From NCBI RefSeq assembly GCF_014529535.1, contig NW_023504022.1, forward strand, positions 10,169,028 to 10,233,027: 64,000 nt of DNA, written 5' to 3'. Below the pieces are notes generated by a model. It made no database searches, was not told the origin of the DNA, and worked only from the letters and a program-made list of their open reading frames with translations. This stretch comes from Bradysia coprophila (Eukaryota; Arthropoda; Insecta; Diptera; Sciaridae). Positions 10,795-23,500 of the stretch are shown piece by piece. The stretch's first letter is position 1; every line of letters begins with the position of its first letter. The position numbers and the translations under genes are program-made.

Positions 10795-11115
10795 AAAGGA
10801 GAGTGAGAACCATTGCATAAACTATTTTCAGCAGAGCGAGAAGTCCGCAGACCAGTTAATTACAATTTGCCTTGCTAGATTTGTCATTGCATTTTTCCAT
10901 ATATTTGACACATTCCGAAAACCTATAGACTGTTATGATCAGATCGAGAAAACCGAAGACTAGTTATTATAACTTGCCTTGAGGTACTTGTCAAAGTATT
11001 TGCTTCTCTTTCAACGTGGTACGTTGAAAGCGAGAGGACCGAAGACCAGTTTATTATAACTTGCCTTGGGGTACTTGTCAAAATATCTCTTTCTCTTTCA
11101 TCATAACACTCTATA
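10291..11115. repeat. 190-bp inverted duplication (arms 10291-10479 and 10926-11115)
   Basis: The left arm (TATAGAGTGTTATGATGAAA onwards) and the right arm (TAGACTGTTATGATC onwards, read as its complement) match with only scattered differences over about 190 bp. Each arm contains two tandem copies, about 88 bp apart, of a unit with TTTGACAAGTACCCCAAGGC. The spacer contains the right half of the preceding fold-back element and the nested MITE. This would form a very stable hairpin if transcribed. Confidence 0.75.
10523..10757. mobile_element. MITE copy 1, ends CAAGGCTGTATACTTTGG, 9-bp target duplication
   Basis: This is a 235-bp element with terminal inverted repeats of about 30 bp (CAAGGCTGTATACTTTGG, then GAGGTCACGCAG; complement at the right end). 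Both ends have a subterminal GATACGCGGG/CCCGCGTATC pair. It is flanked by a perfect 9-bp direct repeat, CAAAACACG (10514-10522 and 10758-10766), so the insertion looks recent. A second copy lies at 48330-48515. It has no coding capacity. The 8-9 bp duplication suggests mobilisation by a hAT-, MULE- or Merlin-type transposase; the superfamily is not decided by the sequence here. Confidence 0.85.
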
Positions 11116-11410
11116 CAGTGCTAAACGAGAGTAGAAATTTTGACATATCATCCATCGAGCTCAGTTAAATTAATTGATTTTTTCCCTTGTTTTTACAGTC
11201 TTTTAACACTGTATAGAAGATTAACTGGTGTTGCACACAGGAATTCATTGGAACGATGTACTGTTTCCGCATTAAACTTTAGGGAATTTTATGGGAGTGA
11301 ATTGGTGAGTCTATAAAGTCACTTTAGACAAAGAGATGATTTTGCGAATTTTGTTTCTTTTATTCGTTGTTCGCGTTTTTTTTTTTAAATCTATTCCTCT
11401 TTTTTGAGAG
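11116..11410. other. Spacer between repeats
   Basis: This is AT-rich sequence between the inverted duplication and the GATTCATC minisatellite. I see no gene and no repeat that I can define. Confidence 0.4.
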
Positions 11411-11419
11411 TCAATATGT

Positions 11420-11995
11420 TTCAATGGAGATTCATCGGCGATTTACTGGAGATTCGTCGGCCATTCACCGTAGATTTCTTGGCGATTCATCGAGTATTCA
11501 TCGGTGAATCAGAAAATATCCTTCGGCGAATCACCCAAGATGCATCGCTGTTTCATCCAAGATTTATTGGTGAATCACCCAAGATTCGTCGCTGATTCAC
11601 TGAAGATTCATTGGCGATTCACCGTAGATTTCCGGGTTATCGAACTGGAGATTCATTGGATATTCCAAGGTAAATATAGTGAGGAGGTAATGTCATTCAG
11701 ATACGCGGCCTAGCTCATAAGTTCGAAGTCAATGACATCTTTTTGTAAATATTTGACTACGATTTACTTGCATTTCACAAAAATATTTTCACTATCTCAC
11801 AACAGATGGCCCGACTTTCTATTCCATTTTTTGCTTTCAACGAAGGAATGAGATGGCGTTCGTATCGAACTTTCGTACCACCGCACATCTGATTCGGTTT
11901 GGCAAAACCTCCTGACTATATTTACCTAGGGATATTCATCGGTGAATTACCGCAGATTAATCGAAGATTCATCGTTGATTCACTGGGGATTGAAA
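11420..11995. repeat. GATTCATCGGCGATTCACC-type minisatellite, interrupted by a MITE
   Basis: Degenerate tandem units of roughly 15-20 bp with the core GATTCATCGGCGATTCAC run from 11420 to 11668 and resume at 11929-11995 (GATATTCATCGGTGAATTAC). The 258-bp interruption is a separate inverted-repeat element. Reading frames through the repeat are by-products of the repeat and have no support as genes. Confidence 0.7.
11669..11926. mobile_element. 258-bp MITE with ends GGTAAATATAGTGAGGAGGT
   Basis: The left end GGTAAATATAGTGAGGAGGT (11669-11688) pairs with the right end ACCTCCTGACTATATTTACC (11907-11926) at 19 of 20 positions. It sits inside the GATTCATC minisatellite, which continues on both sides, and that helps fix the boundaries. 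No clear target duplication is visible and there is no coding capacity. Confidence 0.7.
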
Positions 11996-14900
11996 CAGGC
12001 AGTGTGGTGTGTCACCCAATGTGTATCCGCCTTCAACAGTATAGAATTTTAGTCTTACACGTCTTAGCCAGTTCTATCGGTTCTATCACAATCTAGCTTT
12101 CAACACTGAAAATAATATTTTAACTCAAGCATAGATGCCAGCAAACGCGATACTTTAAAAGTGCTTTTGACACTTTTGACTCATACGCGCGCTCGATCTC
12201 GTGCCACTCTGACACTTTATATTTTGTGTTGTCACAGGTGTTCAACGTTACTCTGTGCAAAATTTTCGACAAAATAATTAAGTTAGTCAACAAAATTAAG
12301 TTAAGTAGCATTGCTGAAGAATACCGACGAGATTTGGGTAAGTGGAAATCCAAAAAAAAATCATTTTCCCCCCTCACTGCTTGCTATAATTAAATTCGTG
12401 ACTGTACGCAGTGTGACTGTGTGAACATACACAGATTTTTCTTTGGTAAGATTGTCATCATCACCTTTGATGAAATTTACCGTTTCTTGTATTAAATGAA
12501 TTGAATGTGCGATCGCGAAGCATTACGTTAATTTAAAATACATGATGTGTCGTCTCTCGAAGTGTTACAATTACAAAAGCCACAGCATACATTTCTATAT
12601 GCAATAAATCAGTTAATTCCAACGTCATATTTTATTCTGTCCATATCGATATAACGTAAGAGAGAAGTACACACAGAAAAAAAAACGAAGAAAAATTCCA
12701 TCTTCAATTTAGCATTGGCAAAGAAAAAAAAATTAAAATTTAAATCTGACGGAGAATCTCTTCGAGGTCAGAAGTTAAAACATTGAGTGGTTTGTGCTTG
12801 GGCGAATAAATTTGTAACTGAAGATTGTGTGTGCAGTGCACAGACTACACAATCAAAGGAGGAAAACAATTTTCAATTAAAAGTTATTTCTTGTTGTTAC
12901 GGTTTGTTTATGGACGATGTTTTATGAACGTTGAAATTAATTCTAATGCATAACAATGTTTTACAACGTGGATAAAAATATTACTCGGTTCAATGTGTTA
13001 CAATCGCTTTACGAGAGCACGGTGCACCTAATATAATGTGGAGTAGGAGAGAATTATCATATTAAACTGAACTGAAGTTGAATTAATGAAGTGCATTCAA
13101 GTACCGGTATGTGTGTGTATCTGTGAATTCCATTGTCGGTCATAAATCAGTGTTCATCTTCACTTGTTGGTGGAATGAGGGAGTAAAAAATTCTATTCTG
13201 ACCATCAAAACCGTTTTGTCTGAGAATTCAATGTGTTCATAAATTGTGTGAATAATCAACACTGAATTAACAGTTTTGATTGAACGGGCTGCACTGCACC
13301 CGATTATTTTTTTTTAGATCGGTATAGTGAATAGCAATCTGAGTAATGGTAAAAATGTCGCTAAGGTCGATTGACTGACCACTTTTACTTTCACGTTCAC
13401 GTTAATTCGGTATAACAATTCAATGTCCTTCATTCATCGCCATCGCTTATATGATGTGTGTGTGCTTTCAACACCGCGAATAGTGTTAAATGAAAGAGTT
13501 CGAATTGCATGCATTTTGACGGTTTCATCATTTTATTCTACGGAAATGTGCTAAATCTGTTCAGAATTCACAATTAATTAATTAATTAAAATCTGAAATG
13601 ATGAAATATTTACATGGAAATAGCAGCGCGGTGTTGAGCAGACTGGAACGGTGTTGCTTCAAGACTCATTTCTAACATGCTATCTGTATAATAGTCATAA
13701 AATGAGAGGAGAATTGTTATGGGAAGCAGTTAACACATTGCCAGCTATATCGAATTGATTTTAATTGGAGGGAATCTTTTGAAAGCAGTCAACCTAAATC
13801 AGATGCATTTTCCAGTGGAACTTTTGTTATATGTGCCTAGAAAGGTATTCGATCCGAGAAGCCAAAAACACTTTTAAAAAAATCCCCGACACTTGTGTGG
13901 CTCGTGATACATGCTCGAAAAGCGGAAACATTCACTTTTCCTATGGAAATTTTGAACCTATGGTGCCCAAAACGTACAAGGTCGTATGAATTTACTTTCG
14001 GGTCAAATCTGGTCTCATTGGATTTAAAATTACTCCACACCGACATTTAAGCTATTGAAAATTCGGGTGAAAATGAGACTATTTCCCTGGCCTCACTTTA
14101 AATTACACCAAACACGGTTGAATGTTTACACATTTGGTGTCATTGCAAAACTGAGACCAGTAGCAATCAAGGAAAACGATTTTTTTGTTGTTGCGGATGC
14201 AGGGGAACTGCTAGAAGTTCAACAAAATAGTCAAATTTTTACCAATATTTTTAACTGCTCTTATCTCATCAATGTTAAACCCAATAAGACCCTATTTGCT
14301 CAGACATGTCTAATGATACCACACACGACTTTGTATGTTTCGTTCACCTGGAGAAATTCCCATACGAAAATTGCATGTTTTCGGTATTAGATCACCTCCC
14401 ACAAGCCATACAGGCGTCGAGACTTTTTTTTAAATTAGTTTTGGATTCCAGGGACAAGTATTGCTAGGCACATACAATAAATCCACCGAAAGCTTCGTTC
14501 AATTTCGGCTGGCTTCTTCTTAAAGGAAGTAATTGCAAGAATTATAGTTTTCAGACAGTTTTCAGGCGAATTCACATTGACTAGTCGAAGATCAACACAA
14601 AACTCGATTTCATTTTGTAACAAAATTCCCTGCACAATTCACCAGCATGCCACATCAAGTATAATTTCGTATTGACCTACACCTACACGGAAAATTCCGT
14701 TTATCTTGACAAATGTTATAAAAATTGAAATGTAATTTTCATTTTACCCAGGTAATAGCTGGAGATAAGGTATCTCGATGTCACAATTGAAGTAGATAAT
14801 TATTCTGCTAATTACCTGAACCATATCCGAACGGAATGTTATTTCGTATGATGGTATTGCAGTGTCTATTTCGACATATTACAACCTTTTAGAAACGGCA

Positions 14901-17531
14901 AGGTATTCAATCAGTCAATCCGTTGCTCCGTTTGTTTAAAGTTTCGTATAATATTCGATTCTAAATCTATTACTTCATTCATTTCAACATTCGTCGATAC
15001 CACTATAATAACTATTTTTATCGCTGCTGTCGCTTAAGATGATCAGATGTTTCTACAAACTTCATTTAGATTATCTGCATGAGATGAAATAATTTATCAA
15101 TTTTGAGTGCGTATAGTCAATCCGAAGTAGTAGCTCATTTGATCAGTTGCAGCGGTGACTTGGTTCGTTCAGTAATTTTTGCTAAGACATTCAACCACTT
15201 TTACGATCTGAGATATAATTGATGAGCAATGAACAATAAGTTGAAACCACTTGCTGACCTTCGTTCAATAGCATTGCTTTGCTAAACTGAAATGAGTGAA
15301 AAGCGATTTTCAAATGCTCGTTTGTGTTACCGAAAAAAATATACTTTTTTCAACATTAATATTCGATGCGACAGTGAAATTTATTCAGTTCACACAACTT
15401 GTACATACAAATAACTGTTTATAATTCGGGATTTTCCTAGACTTATCAACGTTTTTCCGAACTTTTTCTTTTCTGAAATTTATCTTCAATACGAAAGGTA
15501 AATCGGAATTCATTTCAATAAAAACGCCACGAAGAAATCTTATTGATTTTGTGTTCAAATATGTGTTCAAATGTATCAAACCGACTTGTTCAGCTTGAAT
15601 TATTTATTTTAAAGCTCATCGTCAATGTTTATGTGCGAGCAGTTGAGATGCTGGGGGAAATGTCTCTACAAATCCGAAAATATTTGATGAAGCGGAAATG
15701 TTTGAGCGAAAAATTTATTTCATTGAATTTTAACAGAAATTCGAAATTAAATTTTTCTACTTCCTGTTGCCATTATATATAAACTGCTTGAATGTACCTG
15801 TAATATGAAGAAATCCTATGGATTCCTATAAACTCGGATCACTAGAAGATTAGATAAAGTCCGTGAACGTTGCTCTAACAATTATTTTTTTGAAGAATTC
15901 GAGCTACTTTAAAACGAAATTTCATTCGTCACTGGACAAGTCATAGAATCCGCCATGCAGCGAAATATTTGATAGAAATATTGAAGTAATAGATTTTGTA
16001 GAAGGTCAAAATCGGAGAGAAACATTTATTGACAATAAAGGTGCTGCTTGCACAGCAACACAAATGACGCAACAGATTTAATGATTTTGTTGAGATATTG
16101 CTTGCCGTTTCTAGAAGGTTAACCTTTCACACTCTGCTAGCAAATCTTTTACTTCATTCGTTTACTTATAAGACCAAATTAGTCAGAAGTTGTCCTCTAT
16201 CCTAAAATGGGTTACCCGTAACAGAAAACAAGAAAAATGTCTGAACAGTAGAGTGAGACTTATGTCAACAGTCAATTAATTTCTAACTTCAAATGTATTA
16301 AAACTCGAGAATTTGCCAGCCTGGAATAAGACAATGTTACGTCTGATAATATTAATAATGATTCTGTCGTATGACGTGCTGTCGTATTAGTGTCATATCT
16401 GTTCGCAACATTTTTTACTGTCTACAAGGTTCCAGTTACGATTATCTTTTAGATAGTAGTTGTATATGCGAAACCCCATCACTAGACATAACATAAAGCG
16501 CACATACACGTCAGCATTATCCAATAAATTGTTTTAGTCTATCGACCCACATTAAAATTATTATTTTTTCAATTTTCCAGGTTCAACATTAACTAAAACG
16601 TCGATGACTAAACGCGGTTATATCGACTATCACACAACGTTGTATTTATGCAATAAATTGCAAACAAACTAAAACGAAAAAGAAAACCATCTCAAAGTCA
16701 ACAACAGTTTACACCAGCCAAAACACAAGTGGTTTATTGTACGTTATCGGAATGAATTGAGAGATGCTTCAACCACGATGATGACGATGATGGAGCTGTT
16801 GCGATAATGCCGGTTAAAGGGAGGGATAATACACAACAACAATAATACGAGAATCACTAAAATTATCATACGACCGACGCTGTCTTTTGTATATACTATT
16901 TTCATGCGACAATATACACCGAATCGTTGAATCGATTGCAAGCCGTATAAATGTTAATAAAAATAGAAAGGACAGGAACTTCAATAACTTGTATGTACGA
17001 AGAAACCAGTACCGCATTATATTTACATTGTTATTGTTGCTGGCATTTATTGTTGTCGTCGTTGTTGTAGCTGCCGGTTGTTTTAATAGGTATACTTACT
17101 CAAGTGGACTGTGTACAATATTTCGGTGATAAACGAAAAGCATAAGAGAGCCAAAAAAAGAAACAAAATGCTGATTGTGGCCGGGTTCTGTGTGTAATCA
17201 AACGATAGATTAACCATGTGAAAGTGTTTAGTGGTGTGTAAGAAACCGAAAAAAAAAATTATGAAAAGAAATTTGAACAATTGGCTGTTCAATGTTAATA
17301 TCTAGTGAAAATTTAAATATTCATAAAATTAAGGCGACATGCAATGACAAATGTGATAATTAGAAGACTAAATACCTCGACAAAAATAATTAGTTTTTAA
17401 CCGGCTTCGTGGTGTGTCGTTTTGAGTAAAACGAAACCAAACGGAAGGCCATAAAGTCTCTCGTTAAACGTCTTGTGTTTTTGCAAAAATAATCGGAATC
17501 GATTGCAAATTTTTAACTCATCAATGCAGAC
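11996..17531 (+). promoter_or_regulatory. Presumed 5' UTR and promoter region of the Pgant gene
   Basis: There is no protein-coding gene that I can support in these 5.5 kb. Two sites suggest non-coding 5' exons of the downstream GalNAc-transferase. One is a consensus donor GG|GTAAGT at 12338 after a short leader-like segment. The other is a strong polypyrimidine tract and acceptor, CAATTTTCCAG, at 16570-16580, which would open an exon running into the coding start at 17532. An in-frame TAA at 17514-17516 supports the ATG at 17532. Transcript boundaries are inference only. The remainder is AT-rich and unremarkable. Confidence 0.3.
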
Positions 17532-20500
17532 ATGACCAATGTTAGCATTTCGAGAATGTTTCGTGGTAAAATGCGTACGAATACCTGTCGAATCATCTTA
17601 CTCACCTCGCTGGTATGGCTGGTGGTCGACGTTGTGCTGTTGATGAGATATGCGGATTTTTTCAACAACGTGGATAAACGATCCGGCGAATATGATGTTG
17701 AGGTAGGAAATTGCACATTTTTTTCTTCTTTTTCTTCATTTTTTAAAGAAAATTATTATTCAATTTGGCATATCACCAACGATTTTAAGTAGGACGTGTT
17801 TGCTTAGCTATTTACTGAGTTGAAAGTACTGTTTTTGCTGCTTTAAATGGAAATTATTCTGATTCTCTGAATATTAGATTGCTGTAAATGAATAAAAACG
17901 TGAATGTCGCTCACGTGGTATTCGATTACGGGATAGGTAAATATTTAAGTGAGTCATTCAACTCGGATCAGTGTTCATTTTAGGCAGGGACTATTTTTGT
18001 GAGAACATTTCCCCATATTTTCACAAATTTTTCCATTTTCTTGAAGACTACCTTTTCCACAAAAAAGTCCCCGGATTTATAGGAGTTTTTAGACTTTTCT
18101 TTTTTCTTACCGAAACAGTGCTTGGTAAAAGCTTCTTAAACTACCAAGCGTTTGAGCAGAATTTTCAACCAAAAAGTTCCACCTTATTCGACGCCCTCAG
18201 CATGTAAAATATTGACCTCGTCTTTGGCTCGGATCAACAAAATTCAAACGAGAGCTAGACTTTTCAACTTTTTATCGCTTGTTATATCAATGGTGTCAAT
18301 GGTGGTACTGTGGGCGTTACATTGTAACGAATTATTATGATAAAACGAATTTTATAAAAAGAAAATCTGGTTAATGCAACGTTTTGCTTACAATGAATGT
18401 AAGGTATGGGTACGTTCTTTCACCCACGCTAATGTGGATATTCTTCAATATGTGACAGCTGATATTTACGTCACGTACTCCATTTGATATTTCGTACGGT
18501 CCATAAAAAAAACATTTTTTTTATGGAAAAGTTGTACTATATGGGAAGAATCACTAAATTAAGCGTACATACAGTCCCTAATGATAGAATTACCTATGCC
18601 TCATTGATAGGCCTTTATTCGGAATTTATATTCTTAAAAATTACCAAAAATTCTGAAAAAATCTTAAATTTAAAAGTTTTAGGGATTTTAAGAATTTTTA
18701 ATTTTCGTTAAATTCTTAAAATTTCTTAGAATCCCAAAAATTCTTTAATTTTATGGAATTTTCAAGAATTTGCGGAATTTAATTCTTCAAATTCCTTAAA
18801 ACGCTTAAGTTAAAAGTCTTGAAAAGTTCCGAATAATAAGCCCTGCATATCGTATTCAAACATTGATGACCTCATGAATCTGGCCCAACAAAAATCTCTA
18901 CGAGAAAAGTGTGACGCAGTCTTTGAAGTACAATTTCTAAAATGAATGATATCGCTAGAGTTGACGCTTTCAGCTTCGTTACGCAAAAAGTAAATTTTAC
19001 ACCCAATTAGTTCAAACAAGCTGGCTTAGTTTTCCTCATCATCTGTCAAATAATTTTTACCAAAAAAATTTAACTTTCCCCTACTACTTTGCTGAAGAAA
19101 GTAACTCTCTATTTGCCAGCATTCAAGAAATACCTCGAAAAACGTAATTGACCCACTCACCCACCCATTTCCAACTTTTGACATTTTTAGCCCCGTACGA
19201 AGTACTGGGGGCTTATAAGATTAATATGCCGTTTGTAACATGTCGAATTGGAAGCAGCCAGTAAGGGCAAAGCATTTGGTTATGTTCATAGATGACAAAT
19301 CCGCAATAAAAAAAATGTCCGTCCGTCCGTCCGTCCGTGACCCCTCTAGCTAGAGTAAATCACAACCTTTTTTCAAAATTCTTTTTTTCCCCGATTGGTA
19401 TCGACAAAAGTAAGGTCAAGTTGGAAAATGGGCATGGTAGGGCCGGCCCTTCCAGAGCTAGGGCCCTATAGGTGTTTTTCAGTCTTTCGACGATATCTAC
19501 CGAAATACGCACGCAATACCTGCTTGTGATATATCAAATGAAAGCTATTGACGAGTAGAACAAAGTTGCTGAACATTGGGTAAGATGCAATGTGGGCTTG
19601 TTGGGATGGCTCAAAGGTCGTTACTCGGCCCTAAGTGTTTTTTGCACATAAATCGAGTAAATCTCATCCGATTTTGCTAGATTTAGTTTTTTATGGAAGG
19701 TAATTGAATACCGAAAAGAACGTGGCAAAAAAAGGTTCAAATTTGGTCCCTTGGACTAAGGCCGCTACTCGGCCCTAAGTGTTTTTTGCACATTGCTCGA
19801 GTAAATCTCATCCGATTTTGCTAGTTTTTGATTTATATGGAAGGTAACTACCAATACCAAAAAATACCAAAAAGAATTTGGTGAAAAAAATTTTAAATTT
19901 GGTCCCTTGGACTAAGGCCGCTTTGTGGCCCTATGTGATTTTTGCACATAAATCGAGAATATTTCATCAGATTTTGCTACTTTTTGTTTCGTTTGACAGA
20001 TAATTTAATACCGAAAGAAAATTGGTAAAAAAAAGTTGTAAGTTCGGATTCCAAAAATTACATCGTAAACTTTTGTTTTATACTTGAGAAGTACTTCGTA
20101 CGGGCTTTTGTAATTGCGCTAAGCGCAATTTTAAAGATGAACGCTAACAGTTAATTTACAAAAATACACAATGATGTCAAGAAGTACGCAATAAGGTTAC
20201 GGAAGCATTTTGATATCGGACGAATAAGGGTTACGGGCTTATTAGGGCTAGAGACGTATAATGGTTTCGGGCAAAATAGGTTTACGGGTCGTACGGGGCT
20301 CAGTCGCAGCACACGCTCCGACTGTTCTGATGCCTTGTTTACATATGCAACGATGAGACTTTGCCGAAGAAAGTAACTCTCTATCTGCCACCATTCAAGA
20401 AATACCTCTAAAACCCTAATTGACCCACCCATTTCCAACTTTTGACATTTTTCACTTATGCCCCTCTGTTCTACTTGTAAAACTCTGAGACTTTACCGAA

Positions 20501-23500
20501 GAAAGTAATCTCAACGCATCTCAAAAAATTTTCTTTGTTCTTTTTTTGGTGGTTAGACTGCGTCAAGTCCTCCGCTATCGCTCCGGCCATGATACTGGGA
20601 CTGTTCTGATAAAAATTTCCGTCCATTCTATTCAATGTTTGCTACTGTAAGAGGCTTTGTTGTTGCGTTCTATACATACTTAGTTCCGAGGCGTCTAGAA
20701 TTTTGACTGTCTTCCAAATGTACATGGCATTGACACATACTCATACCAATTACAACAAATCAATCGTCTATCTATGCAACGAAACGAAAATGTTTTTCAT
20801 CTCAAGAATTTAACTCCTCTGAACAACTAAAAACCCATAACAAATTCACACACAAAACAAAACAAAAATTCTACAAAATTGAAAGTCAAATTGTTTCTGG
20901 CATTCTTATTTTTAATCGCATCAAAGCGGAACCATGCGAGAATAGAGTCAGAACTTGACCCAACATAATACGTATGGATATTTACATTTTCCGTCTGAGT
21001 AATGAAATTCTATTCATTCACGTAAAATGAGTACATCATAAATATTGGGAACAGTGAAGCGAATACATTTTAACAAACAATAGAAACTGAATGTCATTTC
21101 AAATGGAAAAAAATTATCTTCGAATGGAGTGTAGCTACTGCTGGCACCAACTATAAAACCAATTTTCAATCCTAAGTGAAACACATAAATTGATTTAATG
21201 ATCTAGTCATACATTCAACGTATAAATACACTCATGTCTATCATTAAATTTGGTTTAAAAGAAGAAGAAAAAAATGTTGAGAATTATGTTGTGGAAGAAA
21301 TGGTGGTTGAATTCGACGTATTTGTGGAAATGTTATTGTTGGTATTATGTCTGTATGTTTACACATATGATTATGTTTGCCAGTTAATTTCTCAAAGAAG
21401 TACCTATTCAAAACAAAAATGTAAAAGATAACCGCTACTGTAGTTTCAAACCTGTTGGATGATCTATTTTATTAGACCCGTACGAAGTACTGGGGTCTTA
21501 TAGGTTTACGCATACGTTTGTAACACGTCGAATTGGACTCCCTGAGTAAGGGGAAACCTATTGTGGTTGTCCAGAGATGCCAAATCAGCAAGAAAAAAAA
21601 TTTCCGTCTGTCCGTCCGTCCGTCTGTCCGTCTGTCTGTCTGCACGATAACTTGAGTAAAACGCATCCGATTTTGAAATTTTTTTTTATTCCCCGTTTGG
21701 TAATGTCAAAAGACAGGCTAAGTTCGAAGATGAGTGATTATGGATCGACCCCTCCTGAGCTGGGGCCCAATAAGTGCTTTACGGTTTTTCGAAGATATCT
21801 CCGGACATTTAAACGCTATACTCGTAAATGATACATCGAATGAAAGATATTTACAATACCGATCGACAAAAAAAAAGTTTATGGAAATCGGATGACCAAC
21901 TTGTGAGTTAGACCCCTTGGTGTGAAACAGGCACAGGGCGGCAAGCAGTTTTTGCTTGCAGGTCGGCCAAATTTGAACATATTTCGTTCGTTTTAGCTTT
22001 ATTAGATAGGTATTGACCGTACCAATCAGGGAAAAAAAAGTTTATGAAATTATGTTCTCCGGAGCGTGAGCTAGGTCTCTTGGAGTGAGCTCTTATCTGG
22101 CTACTCGGCCGTACAGTGAACGTGGAGTATTTTGTCAATATCTATCTCGAGTCAATTTTGACCGAATTTCATGAATTTTTTTTTGTTTGAAAGGTATTAA
22201 CGAATGTAAAGCGTCGGTACTATTTTCGGTTTCCTAACAAAATGGCTGCCGGCGGCCATATTGGATTTTATTAAAAGTGATATAAAGTGGGAAAAATGAT
22301 GCTTAGAGAGTTTCTGTTAACATGGAAATAATGTGTTAAGTGTGAGGGGTTTCAGGGATTCCATATATGGACATCTATATATACCTATATACAGCTATAT
22401 TGAGCTATATACAGGCACATAGAGCTATATAATAGCATATTACTCTGTGAAATGTTTATTTACAGTGAAATATAGGTAAATATAGCGGTATATAGCTGTT
22501 TAAATAGGAATTTATGAAATTTGACTTCGTACGGGGCTGTCTATATTGCCTCCGGCAATTTAATTGTATATGATAACAAGGCAAAGAGTGGATAATGTAA
22601 GTGATTTAAAAGGAAGAATAGTTTTTCAGCAGAGAAGAAAATGAAGTAAGAGAAATGAAGAGTTTCACATTAAAGGCTTTTAGGAATAGGTGTTTCGTAC
22701 GGGTCGGCGTTAGCTATGTTTGTACTTTAGTTCGAAGCAAATGCTATGCATATTCTAACACTTCTTGTCGAGAATTCTGTATTTTTATAAGATTCAGTTG
22801 TGAGCTGGTAGTGAATTAATTGTCTGCTTAATAAGCTGCTCAACCCTTATTTGGTTTAATAGCTTACCCTCATTTCTTGCAAAGTTTTCTGAGTACGATT
22901 TGGTTCTACTATTCTTACGACTGAGACCTCAGTGTATATTGCTTGCATGATTGCTCCGGATATATCTGTATTATGGATTGGATTGTTGTGAGCGCGCGTA
23001 CACATTGTGTCCGGTCCTTCCTTCTATCACTATGACTAATTCTAATTCTAATTCATGTCTTCCCCCCCGTATGTAATCCTCAACTTTTCAAGAATAATAT
23101 TAATACCCATTACCGAGCATTTCCCCCAATTATTTAGGCTAGACCGTGTTGATGTGAACCATCAACATCAAAGGGATATATCCCTTGTGTTTGTGCTTGC
23201 ATTTAAAAAAAAAAAAAAAATACTAAATGTACCACCCACGAATCTGCAGGGAGATGTCCTTTAAAAAGTCGACATGCTTAAAATTGGATGAGTCTCCACT
23301 AGCTTCCCTTACACTCATAGGACGAACTTTTTGTTCTATTATAATTACTTCGTAGTCTAGGTGCCCACACTCCTAGGACACAAGTACACCAAATGGTGCG
23401 GTCGAAAATCAAAAACTTGTTCAGAACACTTTTTCTCCGTCGGATTCGTACCACGGACTAAAAGTCTTTTTTAGCGTATTCGATTCCAGACCTCGCCTTC

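Noticed and set aside
11404..11713. Overlapping 60-70 codon frames in the GATTCATC repeats
   Set aside because: They are by-products of the minisatellite in several frames at once.
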